The translations under genes were made by a program, and so were the position numbers. From Bacteroidales bacterium (GTDB lineage Bacteria; Bacteroidota; Bacteroidia; Bacteroidales; UBA12077): a DNA stretch of 49,511 bases. The stretch spans positions 1-49,511 of the forward strand of contig JAIORB010000151.1 of the NCBI GenBank assembly GCA_021108325.1, in the 5' to 3' direction. Under the pieces are notes generated by a model. That model made no database searches, was not told the DNA's origin, and saw nothing but the letters and a program-made list of their open reading frames with translations. Shown piece after piece: positions 7,754-16,068 of this stretch; position 1 is the first letter of the stretch, and the number at the start of each line of letters is the position of its first letter.

Positions 7754-9583
7754 TTAACGGGAAATAAAATCGTTCATTAATGTTTGTAAATATGCTTTCC
7801 CTGTAATCAAATCCTGTTCTATTTCACCTTCATTATATATGACATCATTACCAATATTATCATAAATCAGCTTTGTAGAGTCTGTTATATAACAAAAGCC
7901 ATCATTAAAAACATAAAAAGCAAATTCGGAAGTTTCTGTTAAGAATAAATCTTTACTAAACGAATAGTCTTTATAAGATACACCCAACTGACTTAACACT
8001 GTTGCCGGTATATCAATCTGAGAACCAATTATATCATTAATTTTTATCGAATCATTTAGTACTCCTCCCAACCAAAGCATCGGGATTTGAAATTTATCAA
8101 TATCATGATTTTGCGAATTTCCCGGGCGGTTACTTCCGTGATCTGCCACTAAAATAAACAGGGTATTATTCCAAATCTCGGTATCTTTAACTTTATCAAA
8201 AAAATCACCTAAACAACTATCGGTATAATATACCGAGTTTAAAAATTTGGTCGCACGATCGTTTCCTTCAAAAACCGGATCTATAGGAACTTCAAAAGGG
8301 TCATGGCTACTTAAGGTAAATACAGTTTTAAAATATGGTTCTTCATGTTTAACCATATCATTATACAAATAATCAAATAAATGTTCATCATGAACACCCC
8401 ACTTTGAATTATTTAACCTGGAATCGAAATCATCGACAGTTATAATATGCTTCGTACCGGAATTAAGAAAATAGGAACGCATATTTGCGAAATCAATATC
8501 GCCACCGTAATAAAAAGAAGTTTCGTATCCCAAACTATTAAAGCTTTCAAACAATGAGGGCAGTGATTGTGTTTTGCTTGGTGTTTTAATTATTGATGTA
8601 ATTGGTTGTCCCGGATATCCACTTAAAATTGACACAATGCCTTTATCGCTTCTACTTGCATTCGCATAAAAATTAGTAAAAAGTAATCCTTCTTTCGCAA
8701 GATTATTAAACCTGGGTGTTGCATCCCACTTTCCACCTAATTCGCCTATAACTTTAGATGAGAAACTCTCAAGAATAATAATTACAAGGTTTGGGTTCTT
8801 CTTATTAATAACTTTCTTCGATATACCATCCTGTTTATTTAGCTTTTCAACAATTCTCTCAGCAATTTCATCATTCATAAAATCATAAGTTTTTTTATGA
8901 TTTTTACTATAAACAAGAGAATGCATAACGTTCCAAACAACATTTATAGCTGCATGATTAGCAAATTTATTTTCACTAAAATAAACCATTCCTGTATTCA
9001 TTGGTGCTATACCTACTCCACCACGAACAGGTAAAATCATACTTCCGGTTAAAAGCAAAAGTAAAAAAGGAGTTGCGATTTTTGATTTTTCTAATTTTAA
9101 AACTTGTTCTTTAATTTTTCTTTTATAAACAAATAATCCCAAAAGAATATATCCCAAAGTAGCTATTAGTAAAAGTATTGTTAACCATAACTCAGTTGAT
9201 GCCATAGCTTCTTTTGGTTTAGTTAAATATAATAGAGGTGTGGCATCCATTCTGTATCCCCAGTTATTATAAAGTTCCAAATCAGCAATTATAATACTTG
9301 AAGTAATAATTAAAATAATAATTGTGAATGGTTGAATTATTATGTTTATCCATTTACCAGCGGTAAAACTTGTAAAAGTTAACAGTAAACCTACAACTGT
9401 TAAAATATATCCTGTAGTAGAAAGATCCATCCTTAATCCGTGTACAAAAACTAATATCCATTCCTTAAAACCCAGTTCAAACGAAAGAGAATTTTCATAC
9501 AACAAAAATAATAAGCGTGCCAATACAAAATAGCCAATCCAGAATATTGCGTAAACACCAAATAATTTTAACCGTTGTTTCAT
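7754..9583 (-). CDS. LTA synthase-like sulfatase-family membrane protein
   Basis: 609 aa. Five hydrophobic segments in the first ~190 residues are followed by an extracytoplasmic alkaline-phosphatase/sulfatase-fold domain. Seen: NLVIIILESFSS (first metal site), a candidate nucleophile Ser in NASRSDKGIVSILSGYPG, SSHDPFEVP and the metal motif FILVADHGSNRPG. The family transfers phosphoglycerol or phosphoethanolamine groups onto envelope polymers, or hydrolyses sulfate or phosphate esters; the substrate here is unknown. A second, differently sequenced member lies at 23693-25594. A good -33/-7 promoter precedes it. Confidence 0.85.
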   Translation of the reverse strand: MKQRLKLFGVYAIFWIGYFVLARLLFLLYENSLSFELGFKEWILVFVHGLRMDLSTTGYILTVVGLLLTFTSFTAGKWINIIIQPFTIIILIITSSIIIADLELYNNWGYRMDATPLLYLTKPKEAMASTELWLTILLLIATLGYILLGLFVYKRKIKEQVLKLEKSKIATPFLLLLLTGSMILPVRGGVGIAPMNTGMVYFSENKFANHAAINVVWNVMHSLVYSKNHKKTYDFMNDEIAERIVEKLNKQDGISKKVINKKNPNLVIIILESFSSKVIGELGGKWDATPRFNNLAKEGLLFTNFYANASRSDKGIVSILSGYPGQPITSIIKTPSKTQSLPSLFESFNSLGYETSFYYGGDIDFANMRSYFLNSGTKHIITVDDFDSRLNNSKWGVHDEHLFDYLYNDMVKHEEPYFKTVFTLSSHDPFEVPIDPVFEGNDRATKFLNSVYYTDSCLGDFFDKVKDTEIWNNTLFILVADHGSNRPGNSQNHDIDKFQIPMLWLGGVLNDSIKINDIIGSQIDIPATVLSQLGVSYKDYSFSKDLFLTETSEFAFYVFNDGFCYITDSTKLIYDNIGNDVIYNEGEIEQDLITGKAYLQTLMNDFISR

Positions 9584-9602
9584 TTCTGTAATATAATTTA
9601 TA

Positions 9603-9634
9603 CAAAAGTAAAATTATTGTTACTTTAGTTTCAA
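9603..9634 (-). promoter_or_regulatory. Bacteroidota-type promoter of the LTA synthase-like gene
   Basis: On the minus strand: TTG (9632-9634), 21-nt spacer, TACTTTTG (9603-9610), which matches the primary sigma -7 consensus TAnnTTTG of Bacteroidota. The -7 box lies 19 nt upstream of the ATG, giving a short leader. Confidence 0.5.
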
Positions 9635-9671
9635 CTTTTTTAAATTATTTAAAAAATAAAAATCTTATAAA

Positions 9672-10652
9672 ATGAAAAAATTTATTAGTTACTCTACCTT
9701 AATATTAGTGATTCCTCTTATTATTTTTAGTTGTAATCAGCCACAAACAACAATAACAAAACCTGATTATGTTATTGTAATTCATGGTGGAGCAGGAAAT
9801 GCGAGTAATCAGGATATAAATGAAGAAGAACAAAAAGAATATAAAGAAAAACTTTCTGAAGCACTTTCTATTGGCGAAGAAATTTTAATAAATGGAGGAA
9901 CTTGTGTGGAAGCAATTGAAAAAACAATTAATTTTCTGGAGGATTGTCCCTTGTTTAACGCGGGTAAAGGAGCTGTTTTTACACACGATGGACACAATGA
10001 GCTTGACGCTTCGATTATGCAAGGCTGGGATTTGAATGCAGGAGCTGTTGCAGGAGTTCGTAATATAAAAAATCCGATTTCAGCAGCCATTAAGATAATG
10101 TCAGAATCTAAACATGTTATGATGTCGGGCAATGGTGCTTCTCAATTTGCAAAAGAACAAGGGTTAGAAATTGTTGATTCATCTTATTTTTTTACTGAAA
10201 ACAGATGGAAGAGTTTACAAAATATACTTAAATCAGAAAAGCATGGAACAGTTGGTTGCGTGGTATTAGACAAATATGGTAACCTTGCTGCCGGTACATC
10301 AACAGGTGGAATGACAAATAAAAAATATGGCCGTATTGGCGATTCTCCAATAATTGGTGCGGGAACTTATGCAAATAACAATACTTGTGCTATTTCAGCA
10401 ACCGGACATGGCGAGTTTTTTATCCGATATACTGTAGCACACGATATTTCTGCTTTGATGGAATATAAAAACATGAGCCTGGAAGATGCCGCAAATGTAG
10501 TTATTAACGATAAGCTGGTTAATGCCGGAGGTACAGGAGGAATTATTGCAGTTGATAAAAACGGCAACATTTCTATGACATTCAATACCAATATGATGTT
10601 TAGAGCTTATGCAAAATCAACAGGTGAAAAAGAAGTTGCAATTTTCAAATAA
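9672..10652 (+). CDS. iaaA: Isoaspartyl peptidase / plant-type L-asparaginase (lipoprotein)
   Basis: 326 aa N-terminal nucleophile hydrolase that removes isoaspartyl residues from peptides or hydrolyses asparagine. A lipoprotein signal ends at the lipobox FSC (Cys ~21), placing it in the envelope rather than the cytoplasm. Family marks: VIHGGAG near residue 38, FNAGKGAVFTHDG and LDASIM, and the self-cleavage site HGTVG with the catalytic Thr at about 193. GRIGDSPIIGAGTYA and ATGHGE follow in the beta subunit. The length fits the family. It is followed by a hairpin terminator and then a secreted subtilase, suggesting extracytoplasmic peptide turnover. Confidence 0.92.
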   Translation: MKKFISYSTLILVIPLIIFSCNQPQTTITKPDYVIVIHGGAGNASNQDINEEEQKEYKEKLSEALSIGEEILINGGTCVEAIEKTINFLEDCPLFNAGKGAVFTHDGHNELDASIMQGWDLNAGAVAGVRNIKNPISAAIKIMSESKHVMMSGNGASQFAKEQGLEIVDSSYFFTENRWKSLQNILKSEKHGTVGCVVLDKYGNLAAGTSTGGMTNKKYGRIGDSPIIGAGTYANNNTCAISATGHGEFFIRYTVAHDISALMEYKNMSLEDAANVVINDKLVNAGGTGGIIAVDKNGNISMTFNTNMMFRAYAKSTGEKEVAIFK

Positions 10653-10676
10653 TTTAATCAAATTTGCAAAACTTTT

Positions 10677-10706
10677 AAAGAGAAAATAAACCTTTCTCTT
10701 TTTTTA
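10677..10706 (+). terminator. Intrinsic terminator after the isoaspartyl peptidase
   Basis: Stem AAAGAGAAA (10677-10685) / TTTCTCTTT (10693-10701), 7-nt loop, continuing into a T-rich run. The stem is A/T-rich and so only moderately stable. Confidence 0.5.
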
Positions 10707-10737
10707 TTATCAAAGCAGAAAACTAATTAATATTAAA

Positions 10738-12357
10738 ATGAAAAACACACTTTTATTTTTAGCTACCTTGCTAATTTCTTTAAATGCAGTTTCTCAGGAT
10801 GAAACTAAAACAACCAATAATAATAGTCCTGATGACATTTATCTTAACTGGTATAATAAATCACCGATGGATGATACAATTTATGGTGCAGAAGTAGATA
10901 AAGCTTATAATAAATTATTAAAAGATAAAAAATCTACAACTGTTATTGTTGCTGTTATTGATGGAGGTATTGATATTACACATGAAGATTTAAAAGATAA
11001 TATCTGGATTAACAAAAATGAGATTCCTGAAAATGGCATTGATGATGACAAAAACGGTTATATAGACGATATTCACGGATGGAACTTTCTTGGTAACTCA
11101 AAAGGAGAAAATATTGCATATGAAAATCTTGAAATAACAAGAATATACAAGCAATATAACGAGAAATACAGCAAAACAAAGTCAGGTAAATTGAGCGAGG
11201 AAGAAAAAGAAACCTATCTGTTATATAAAGAAGCTAAGAAATTATTTGAAAAGGAATTAAAATTTGCAAATTTTCAAAAATCAAGTTTCGATAAATTTAA
11301 AAACAGGTATAATACAACTTACAGTAATATTAGCAAAGCTATAGCTAAGGATACTATAACAACTAAAGACTTAGATAGTTTAAAAATTCATAATAAGAGC
11401 TTAAAGAAAGATATTAAGTTTCAATATCTATATGTAAAGTATGGTTTTACAACGGATGCTTTTGATGAAATAGACGCACACATAAACGAACAATTAGACT
11501 ATCATTTAAATGTAGATTACAATCCTCGCGATATTATTGGTGACGATATTAATGAAATTTCTTCAAGCTATGGAAACAACAATGTCTATGGACCTGAATC
11601 TGACCATGGAACGTTTGTTTCAGGTATTATAGCAGCTGAAAGAGATAACGAAATAGGTGTAAACGGAATTGTTGAAAATGTTAAGATAATGGCTTTAAAA
11701 GTTGTCCCTAATGGTGATGAGCGAGATAAAGATGTTGCCAAAGCAATTCGATATGCTGTTGATAATGGAGCAAAAGTTATTAATATGAGTTTTGGGAAAC
11801 AATTATCACCACAAAAACAATTAGTTGACGATGCCATTAAATATGCAGAGGAAAAAGGAGTATTATTAGTGCATGCAGCAGGAAACGATGGTTTTAACAT
11901 TGATAAAATTAAACAATATCCTACTAAGAATTTAGAAGAAAATAAGCAAATAAGTACATGGATTACAGTAGGAGCTTCATCAATGAATAGTAACTTAAAA
12001 TTTGCGGCAAGTTTTACTAATTATGGAAAAGATATGGTTGACATTTTTGCTCCCGGAGTTAGAGTTAAGTCTCTTGCTCCTGAGGATGAATACGAGGTAG
12101 CAGATGGAACTAGTTTTTCTGCTCCGGTAGTATCTGGCGTAGCTGCTTTATTAATCTCCTATTATCCGGAGTTAACCGCTAATGATGTTAAAAATATCAT
12201 AACAAAATCGGCACTTAAATATGCAGAAACAGAAGTTAACAAACCTGGTGATTATTCTAAAAAGAAAAAGACAATTTCTTTTGGAGATCTCTCAATAACA
12301 GGTGGTATAGTTAGTGCTTATGAAGCTCTGAGATTAGCTGAAGAAATGAGCAAATAG
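10738..12357 (+). CDS. Secreted S8 (subtilisin) family serine peptidase
   Basis: 539 aa with signal peptide (about 1-19, ending AVSQ). Catalytic triad seen: Asp ~75 in AVIDGGID, His ~290 in DHGTFVSGI and Ser ~459 in GTSFSAPVVSG. A ~200-residue lysine-rich, mostly helical insertion separates Asp and His (IYKQYNEKYSKTKSGKLSEE and onwards), far longer than in subtilisin. The insertion is typical of the large cell-envelope S8 peptidases of Bacteroidota. There is no C-terminal sorting domain, so it is probably periplasmic or anchored by other means. A strong terminator follows. Confidence 0.92.
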   Translation: MKNTLLFLATLLISLNAVSQDETKTTNNNSPDDIYLNWYNKSPMDDTIYGAEVDKAYNKLLKDKKSTTVIVAVIDGGIDITHEDLKDNIWINKNEIPENGIDDDKNGYIDDIHGWNFLGNSKGENIAYENLEITRIYKQYNEKYSKTKSGKLSEEEKETYLLYKEAKKLFEKELKFANFQKSSFDKFKNRYNTTYSNISKAIAKDTITTKDLDSLKIHNKSLKKDIKFQYLYVKYGFTTDAFDEIDAHINEQLDYHLNVDYNPRDIIGDDINEISSSYGNNNVYGPESDHGTFVSGIIAAERDNEIGVNGIVENVKIMALKVVPNGDERDKDVAKAIRYAVDNGAKVINMSFGKQLSPQKQLVDDAIKYAEEKGVLLVHAAGNDGFNIDKIKQYPTKNLEENKQISTWITVGASSMNSNLKFAASFTNYGKDMVDIFAPGVRVKSLAPEDEYEVADGTSFSAPVVSGVAALLISYYPELTANDVKNIITKSALKYAETEVNKPGDYSKKKKTISFGDLSITGGIVSAYEALRLAEEMSK

Positions 12358-12378
12358 AATATATACAATATAAGTTAA

Positions 12379-12409
12379 ACGCACCTGCAATTCTCAGGTG
12401 CGTTTTTTA
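12379..12409 (+). terminator. Strong intrinsic terminator after the subtilase
   Basis: Perfect 9-bp stem ACGCACCTG (12379-12387) / CAGGTGCGT (12395-12403) with a 7-nt loop and a T-run directly behind. Confidence 0.85.
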
Positions 12410-12476
12410 TAAATAATTATTTGGAAGTAAACTAATTAAACATTTAATTTATTACCAGTATTTATTCCTTTAACAA

Positions 12477-13037
12477 ATGAGTAAAAGAGAGCAAATATTA
12501 ACTACAACACTTGAACTTGTATCAGAAATTGGATTTCATGCAACTTCTGTATCATTAATAATAAAAAAGTCGGGAGTTGCTGCCGGAACTATATATCATC
12601 ATTTTAAAAACAAAGAAGACCTTATTGATACCTTATATTCCGAATTAAAAAAAGAAATGGGAAAAGCTATTGTTCAGAATATTGATGAACAATTAAACTA
12701 TAAAGAAAAGTTTTTCTTAATCTGGAAAAACCTCTTTACTTTTTACCTGGATAATCCCAAGAAATTTGATTTTTTGGAAGATTATGCAAATTCTCCTTTT
12801 GTAAGAAAAGAAATCAAGGAAATAAATCAAAGGCACTATCAGGCAGCTATAGATTTTATAATTTCAGGCGTTGAAATGGGTATATTAAGAAATCTCCCAA
12901 CGGATTTTCTTATAAATCTGATTTTTGGAAATGTCTCGACATTGGTACGAATGATACTAATGGAAGAAATACAACTCTCTGAGGAACTTTTAGAAAATGC
13001 CATTCAGTCGAGCTGGGATAGTATTAAAATAAATTAA
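12477..13037 (+). CDS. TetR/AcrR family transcriptional regulator
   Basis: 186 aa. The N-terminal ~60 residues are a TetR helix-turn-helix (LELVSEIGFHATSVSLIIKKSGVAAGTIYHHFKNKEDLI). The remainder is an all-helical ligand-binding and dimerisation domain of the usual length. No target or inducer can be read from the sequence. It stands alone between the terminator of the subtilase and the convergent rubredoxin operon, so it may act on distant genes. The RND efflux operon in this window is a conceivable but unproven target. Confidence 0.88.
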   Translation: MSKREQILTTTLELVSEIGFHATSVSLIIKKSGVAAGTIYHHFKNKEDLIDTLYSELKKEMGKAIVQNIDEQLNYKEKFFLIWKNLFTFYLDNPKKFDFLEDYANSPFVRKEIKEINQRHYQAAIDFIISGVEMGILRNLPTDFLINLIFGNVSTLVRMILMEEIQLSEELLENAIQSSWDSIKIN

Positions 13038-13045
13038 TAACACTA

Positions 13046-13072
13046 GTCATAGCGAGCAAAGCGAAGCAATCT
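13046..13072. repeat. Dispersed intergenic repeat fragment
   Basis: The segment GTCATAGCGAGCAAAGCGAAG followed by CAATCT lies between the convergent TetR and rubredoxin genes. Fragments of this wording recur in intergenic DNA of many bacterial genomes (recollection, not checked). Only one copy is clear in this window. Confidence 0.35.
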
Positions 13073-13083
13073 GCTATAACTTC

Positions 13084-13242
13084 TTATAATGGTTCAAAGT
13101 CTTTTTTTGTAACTCCGCAAACCGGACATTTCCAATCATCCGGAATTTCATCAAATGAAGTTCCCGGAGCTATACCACCCTGCGAATCTCCAACTTCAGG
13201 ATCATAAATATAACCACAGATTTTGCATTTGTACTTTTTCAT
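13084..13242 (-). CDS. Rubredoxin
   Basis: A 52-residue protein, short enough to be missed by gene finders. It has the complete rubredoxin signature: [14 protein letters not shown] near the N-terminus and [12 protein letters not shown] near the C-terminus, giving the four Cys ligands of one Fe atom, plus the conserved [16 protein letters not shown] core. It carries single electrons, often to oxygen- or superoxide-detoxifying enzymes in anaerobes. It starts 4 nt after the stop of the lipoprotein gene upstream and so appears to be the last gene of the ECF sigma operon. I assign no specific gene number. Confidence 0.95.
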   Translation of the reverse strand: MKKYKCKICGYIYDPEVGDSQGGIAPGTSFDEIPDDWKCPVCGVTKKDFEPL

Positions 13243-13246
13243 TTGT

Positions 13247-14323
13247 TTATAATTTTTTCCTTTTTCGTAAAATAATTATAAAAATAAGAAATAATACGAA
13301 ACCTCCCGACACCCAGAATGCCCAAAGATTTACAATACGAGATGTTACTTTCATTTCCTGATCATCAGTAAAATATTTCATCCATCCTACATTCCATTGT
13401 ACCTCATTATCATCTGAAATTACAGAGCTATTAGTTTCAAATATTAAACCGGGCATTGCAACTAAATTTACGTATTCTTCATCTAGAAGAACATGATCCC
13501 AAAAAATATATTTATCAGCAAATATTTCAAAATCATTTTCTTCTCTAAGTATCTGATATAATACACTATCAATTCCAAATACCCTTTTAACAGCGCTAAA
13601 TAAATTATCATCATCGTCAAACAAATCGAAATCTCCGTCTATTAAATTAATTATGCTATCTCTCTTCCTTGTAAATTCAGATTCATTTATATGCCAAGCT
13701 TCAATATTTTTAGCAGATTTTTCAATTGCATCTATACAAGAATTTATAATTGTGAATTCTATCCATTCATTAAATCCTTTTTCTGCTTCATCATCAAATT
13801 GTTTTGCCTGGATTGAATCAAAATGTTCTTCAAGATACCTTTCTTGTTCATCATCGGTTAGTATTGCATAATTATAATGAATCGAATCCAAATAATTACT
13901 TAAAGATGGTTGATTAAAAAGTTTTTGATAAGTTTCTTGATAGTCAAAAAACGTATAAAACCACCTGAATCGTTTTTTTAGCATAACCGATCTTTCAAGA
14001 ATACTATACTCAGTTGAATCCATAGCGTATAACTGATTCATTTGACTTACACTTTCAAAGAATTTTGATGCCGTATGTATAAATATTGTATCTCCATTCT
14101 CATTGGTATCTGTTTCAATTACTAAATTCCAGGTAGTATCTATTGGAATTGGATAATCCCCTTCATAAAATTTCTGAATAGAATCTTCATATGTGACTAT
14201 GAGCGTTCTTTGACAAGATCCATCTGCATAAATAATCGTTTTAACCTTATAATTGTATCCACAACTAACAATAAATAAAACAATTGATACAATAAATATT
14301 TTTATAAACTTATGTGCTTTCAT
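13247..14323 (-). CDS. Lipoprotein with C-terminal membrane anchor, ECF operon
   Basis: 358 aa; family not recognised. Lipoprotein signal with lipobox IVSCG (Cys ~21); then a beta-rich start ([20 protein letters not shown]) and a long acidic helical middle (many E/D/Q). A C-terminal transmembrane helix ([17 protein letters not shown]) ends in RKRKKL. It would span the periplasm with an N-terminal lipid and a C-terminal inner-membrane helix, an unusual double anchor. It lies 10 nt downstream of the anti-sigma gene, so it is probably part of the stress circuit, perhaps as sensor or target. That role is inference. Confidence 0.75.
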   Translation of the reverse strand: MKAHKFIKIFIVSIVLFIVSCGYNYKVKTIIYADGSCQRTLIVTYEDSIQKFYEGDYPIPIDTTWNLVIETDTNENGDTIFIHTASKFFESVSQMNQLYAMDSTEYSILERSVMLKKRFRWFYTFFDYQETYQKLFNQPSLSNYLDSIHYNYAILTDDEQERYLEEHFDSIQAKQFDDEAEKGFNEWIEFTIINSCIDAIEKSAKNIEAWHINESEFTRKRDSIINLIDGDFDLFDDDDNLFSAVKRVFGIDSVLYQILREENDFEIFADKYIFWDHVLLDEEYVNLVAMPGLIFETNSSVISDDNEVQWNVGWMKYFTDDQEMKVTSRIVNLWAFWVSGGFVLFLIFIIILRKRKKL

Positions 14324-14333
14324 AATATTAAGT

Positions 14334-15026
14334 TTAAAGATTAGTATATAACTTTTTCCCTAAATCATCCTCTTTTAACAATTGTTTAAGTTTTTGAATG
14401 TCCTTTTTTGATAATTTCTTTTCAAGATTTTTCATGTTTTCATTAAGCAGTTCTATCAATTCATCATGATCCGTTTTCAAATTCTTATATGATTTTAATA
14501 AATAATCTATAGATGCATTATCCAAAAAGATCAATTCATCATCAGTATTCATAACCAGTTCTTTTATCATAAGATTATTTCTAAGGGATAGTTTCTGTAC
14601 AGATCCTATGTTATCAGTTGATTGCGTGGCAATTTGCCTTTCCATCCTATCCAACTTATATATAATATGGAACTGTTGATATGAAAATAAACTAATAAGA
14701 ACGATAACAATCGAAAATGCCAGGATACGCACTTTGTATGATATAATAAAATCCAATAACATATTCAATTTAATTTTAACATCAGCATACGTCCCCTTTT
14801 CGTTAATGGCAATCATAATATCTGAAGTCAATTTATCAGGATAAGTTAATAAAGGTTCAACTTTATTAAGCTTTTGAATGAAACATTTGCCAGTTTCGTT
14901 ATTATCAAATAACTGTCGGCAAGAAGAACAAGTTTGCAAATGTTCGTCAAGCCTAATCTTTTCCCAATCTAACAATTCATCGATATTGTTAAGGTATATC
15001 CACTTTTTATATTCCGGACATTTCAT
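14334..15026 (-). CDS. Zinc-finger anti-sigma factor
   Basis: 230 aa. The N-terminal ~45 residues contain an anti-sigma zinc-finger pattern (C at position 3, then LDEHLQTCSSCRQLF, i.e. HxxxCxxC). A single transmembrane helix lies near 95-117 (ILAFSIVIVLISLFSYQ). The ~110-residue periplasmic part is charged and coiled-coil-like (LIELLNENMKNLEKKLSKKD). The ZAS domain would bind and silence the ECF sigma factor encoded immediately upstream (1-nt gap). Release would follow a periplasmic signal sensed through the C-terminal part; no protease site can be read. Confidence 0.82.
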   Translation of the reverse strand: MKCPEYKKWIYLNNIDELLDWEKIRLDEHLQTCSSCRQLFDNNETGKCFIQKLNKVEPLLTYPDKLTSDIMIAINEKGTYADVKIKLNMLLDFIISYKVRILAFSIVIVLISLFSYQQFHIIYKLDRMERQIATQSTDNIGSVQKLSLRNNLMIKELVMNTDDELIFLDNASIDYLLKSYKNLKTDHDELIELLNENMKNLEKKLSKKDIQKLKQLLKEDDLGKKLYTNL

Positions 15027-15027
15027 A

Positions 15028-15600
15028 TTATAAAATTTTTATATTTTCCACTTGTTCTAGTTTTGTACGTATATTCAACCTTGCGTAATACAGGTTGCTC
15101 TTTACAGCTCCTTTTGTCAGAGATGTTATTATTGAAATTTCATCCATCTCTACACCTTGAAGATCACGTAATACAAATACTGCACGTTGTTTAGGAGTTA
15201 ACTTATCAGCTAAAACCTTAATAATTTCAGCCAGATTTTTATTAATTTGATCTTCTTCAGGGTGCTTACTAAAAATCTTTTCAGATAGCTCAGAAATGTT
15301 TCCGGCATTAATAATGACGGCTTTTCGACGATTATTAACTTTAATTTTATCTAATGACATATTATAGACAATTTTATAAAGCCAAGTTGTGAATTTTGCT
15401 TTGAAATCAAAGCTGTTTATATGTTGCCAAACTTTTACAAAACAGTCTTGCACAATGTCTTTTGCCTCTTCTTCATCACATACAAGCCTAAATGCTAAAG
15501 AAAAAACGTAAGTCTGATAATTCTTTACTAATTGTTTAAAAGCATCTGTATCCTTACGTTGTGCACTCTTGATAATTTGAATTAGATTTTCCTTATCCAT
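15028..15600 (-). CDS. ECF-type RNA polymerase sigma factor
   Basis: 190 aa. Region 2 includes FKQLVKNYQTYVFSLAFRLV, DIVQDCFVKVWQHI and FTTWLYKIVYNMSLDKIK. Region 4 has LADKLTPKQRAVFVLRDLQGVEMDEIS and TKGAVKSNLYYAR. It directs RNA polymerase to a small regulon. It leads a four-gene operon with anti-sigma factor, double-anchored lipoprotein and rubredoxin. No TAnnTTTG box lies in the 150 nt upstream, which would fit autoregulation from its own promoter (inference). Confidence 0.93.
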   Translation of the reverse strand: MDKENLIQIIKSAQRKDTDAFKQLVKNYQTYVFSLAFRLVCDEEEAKDIVQDCFVKVWQHINSFDFKAKFTTWLYKIVYNMSLDKIKVNNRRKAVIINAGNISELSEKIFSKHPEEDQINKNLAEIIKVLADKLTPKQRAVFVLRDLQGVEMDEISIITSLTKGAVKSNLYYARLNIRTKLEQVENIKIL

Positions 15601-15856
15601 ACAGGAATTATTTGCATTTATATATGAAACGACACTAAATGGAATAAGTCAAATTTGATAAAGATTTTTTGTAAAAACAAGACTAGCTAACTTAAATCCT
15701 TAATCTTGGAGTTATTAAAGAAATATAGTAAGATTACAACTTCCCACTATTACCTTAAATCCTTAGATGTTTTTTAACCGCAAAGTTCACAATGATTTAC
15801 GCAAAGCTCACAAAGAATCTAAGGTGATATTTTTTCTTTGAGACCTTTGCGTTTTC

Positions 15857-15875
15857 CCTGCCTGCGGCAGGCAGG
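15857..15875. repeat. CCTG/GGCA hairpin element, copy 1
   Basis: Leading CCTG, then stem CCTGC (15861-15865), loop GGCAG and stem GCAGG (15871-15875). It belongs with the elements at 28493-28512 and 32333-32352, which keep the CCTG lead and the GGCA loop while the stem changes in a pairing-preserving way. Confidence 0.65.
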
Positions 15876-16011
15876 TTAGCGTTCATTGTACCTCGTGCAA
15901 CGGCTACACGCCGTGGAACGGATTCCTACATAATTGCTTCAAACACTAAAACCAATACACCCATTGCACCGCATTAAGCGGTTCCATGGAAATCGGAACT
16001 TAAGTCTGGTT

Positions 16012-16042
16012 GAATAAAAAAAGGAGCGAATAACACTCCTTT
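16012..16042 (-). terminator. Intrinsic terminator of the citrate lyase unit
   Basis: On the minus strand: stem AAAGGAG, 9-nt loop, CTCCTTT followed by more T residues, located 27 nt after the citF stop codon. Confidence 0.7.
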
Positions 16043-16068
16043 ATATTTTTAGTTAATCTGTTTTAATG

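Larger units (their letters stand above)
15601..16068. other. 468-bp spacer upstream of the sigma gene
   Basis: No gene is visible. The spacer contains repeated CGCAAAG words (near 15779 and 15800) with an inverted CTTTGCG (15845-15851), the CCTG/GGCA hairpin at 15857-15875, and GC-rich short inverted repeats around 15898-15925 (CGGC-TACAC-GCCG). The terminator of the citrate lyase unit lies at its right end. The sigma operon promoter should lie in the left ~150 nt but I cannot place it. Confidence 0.5.
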
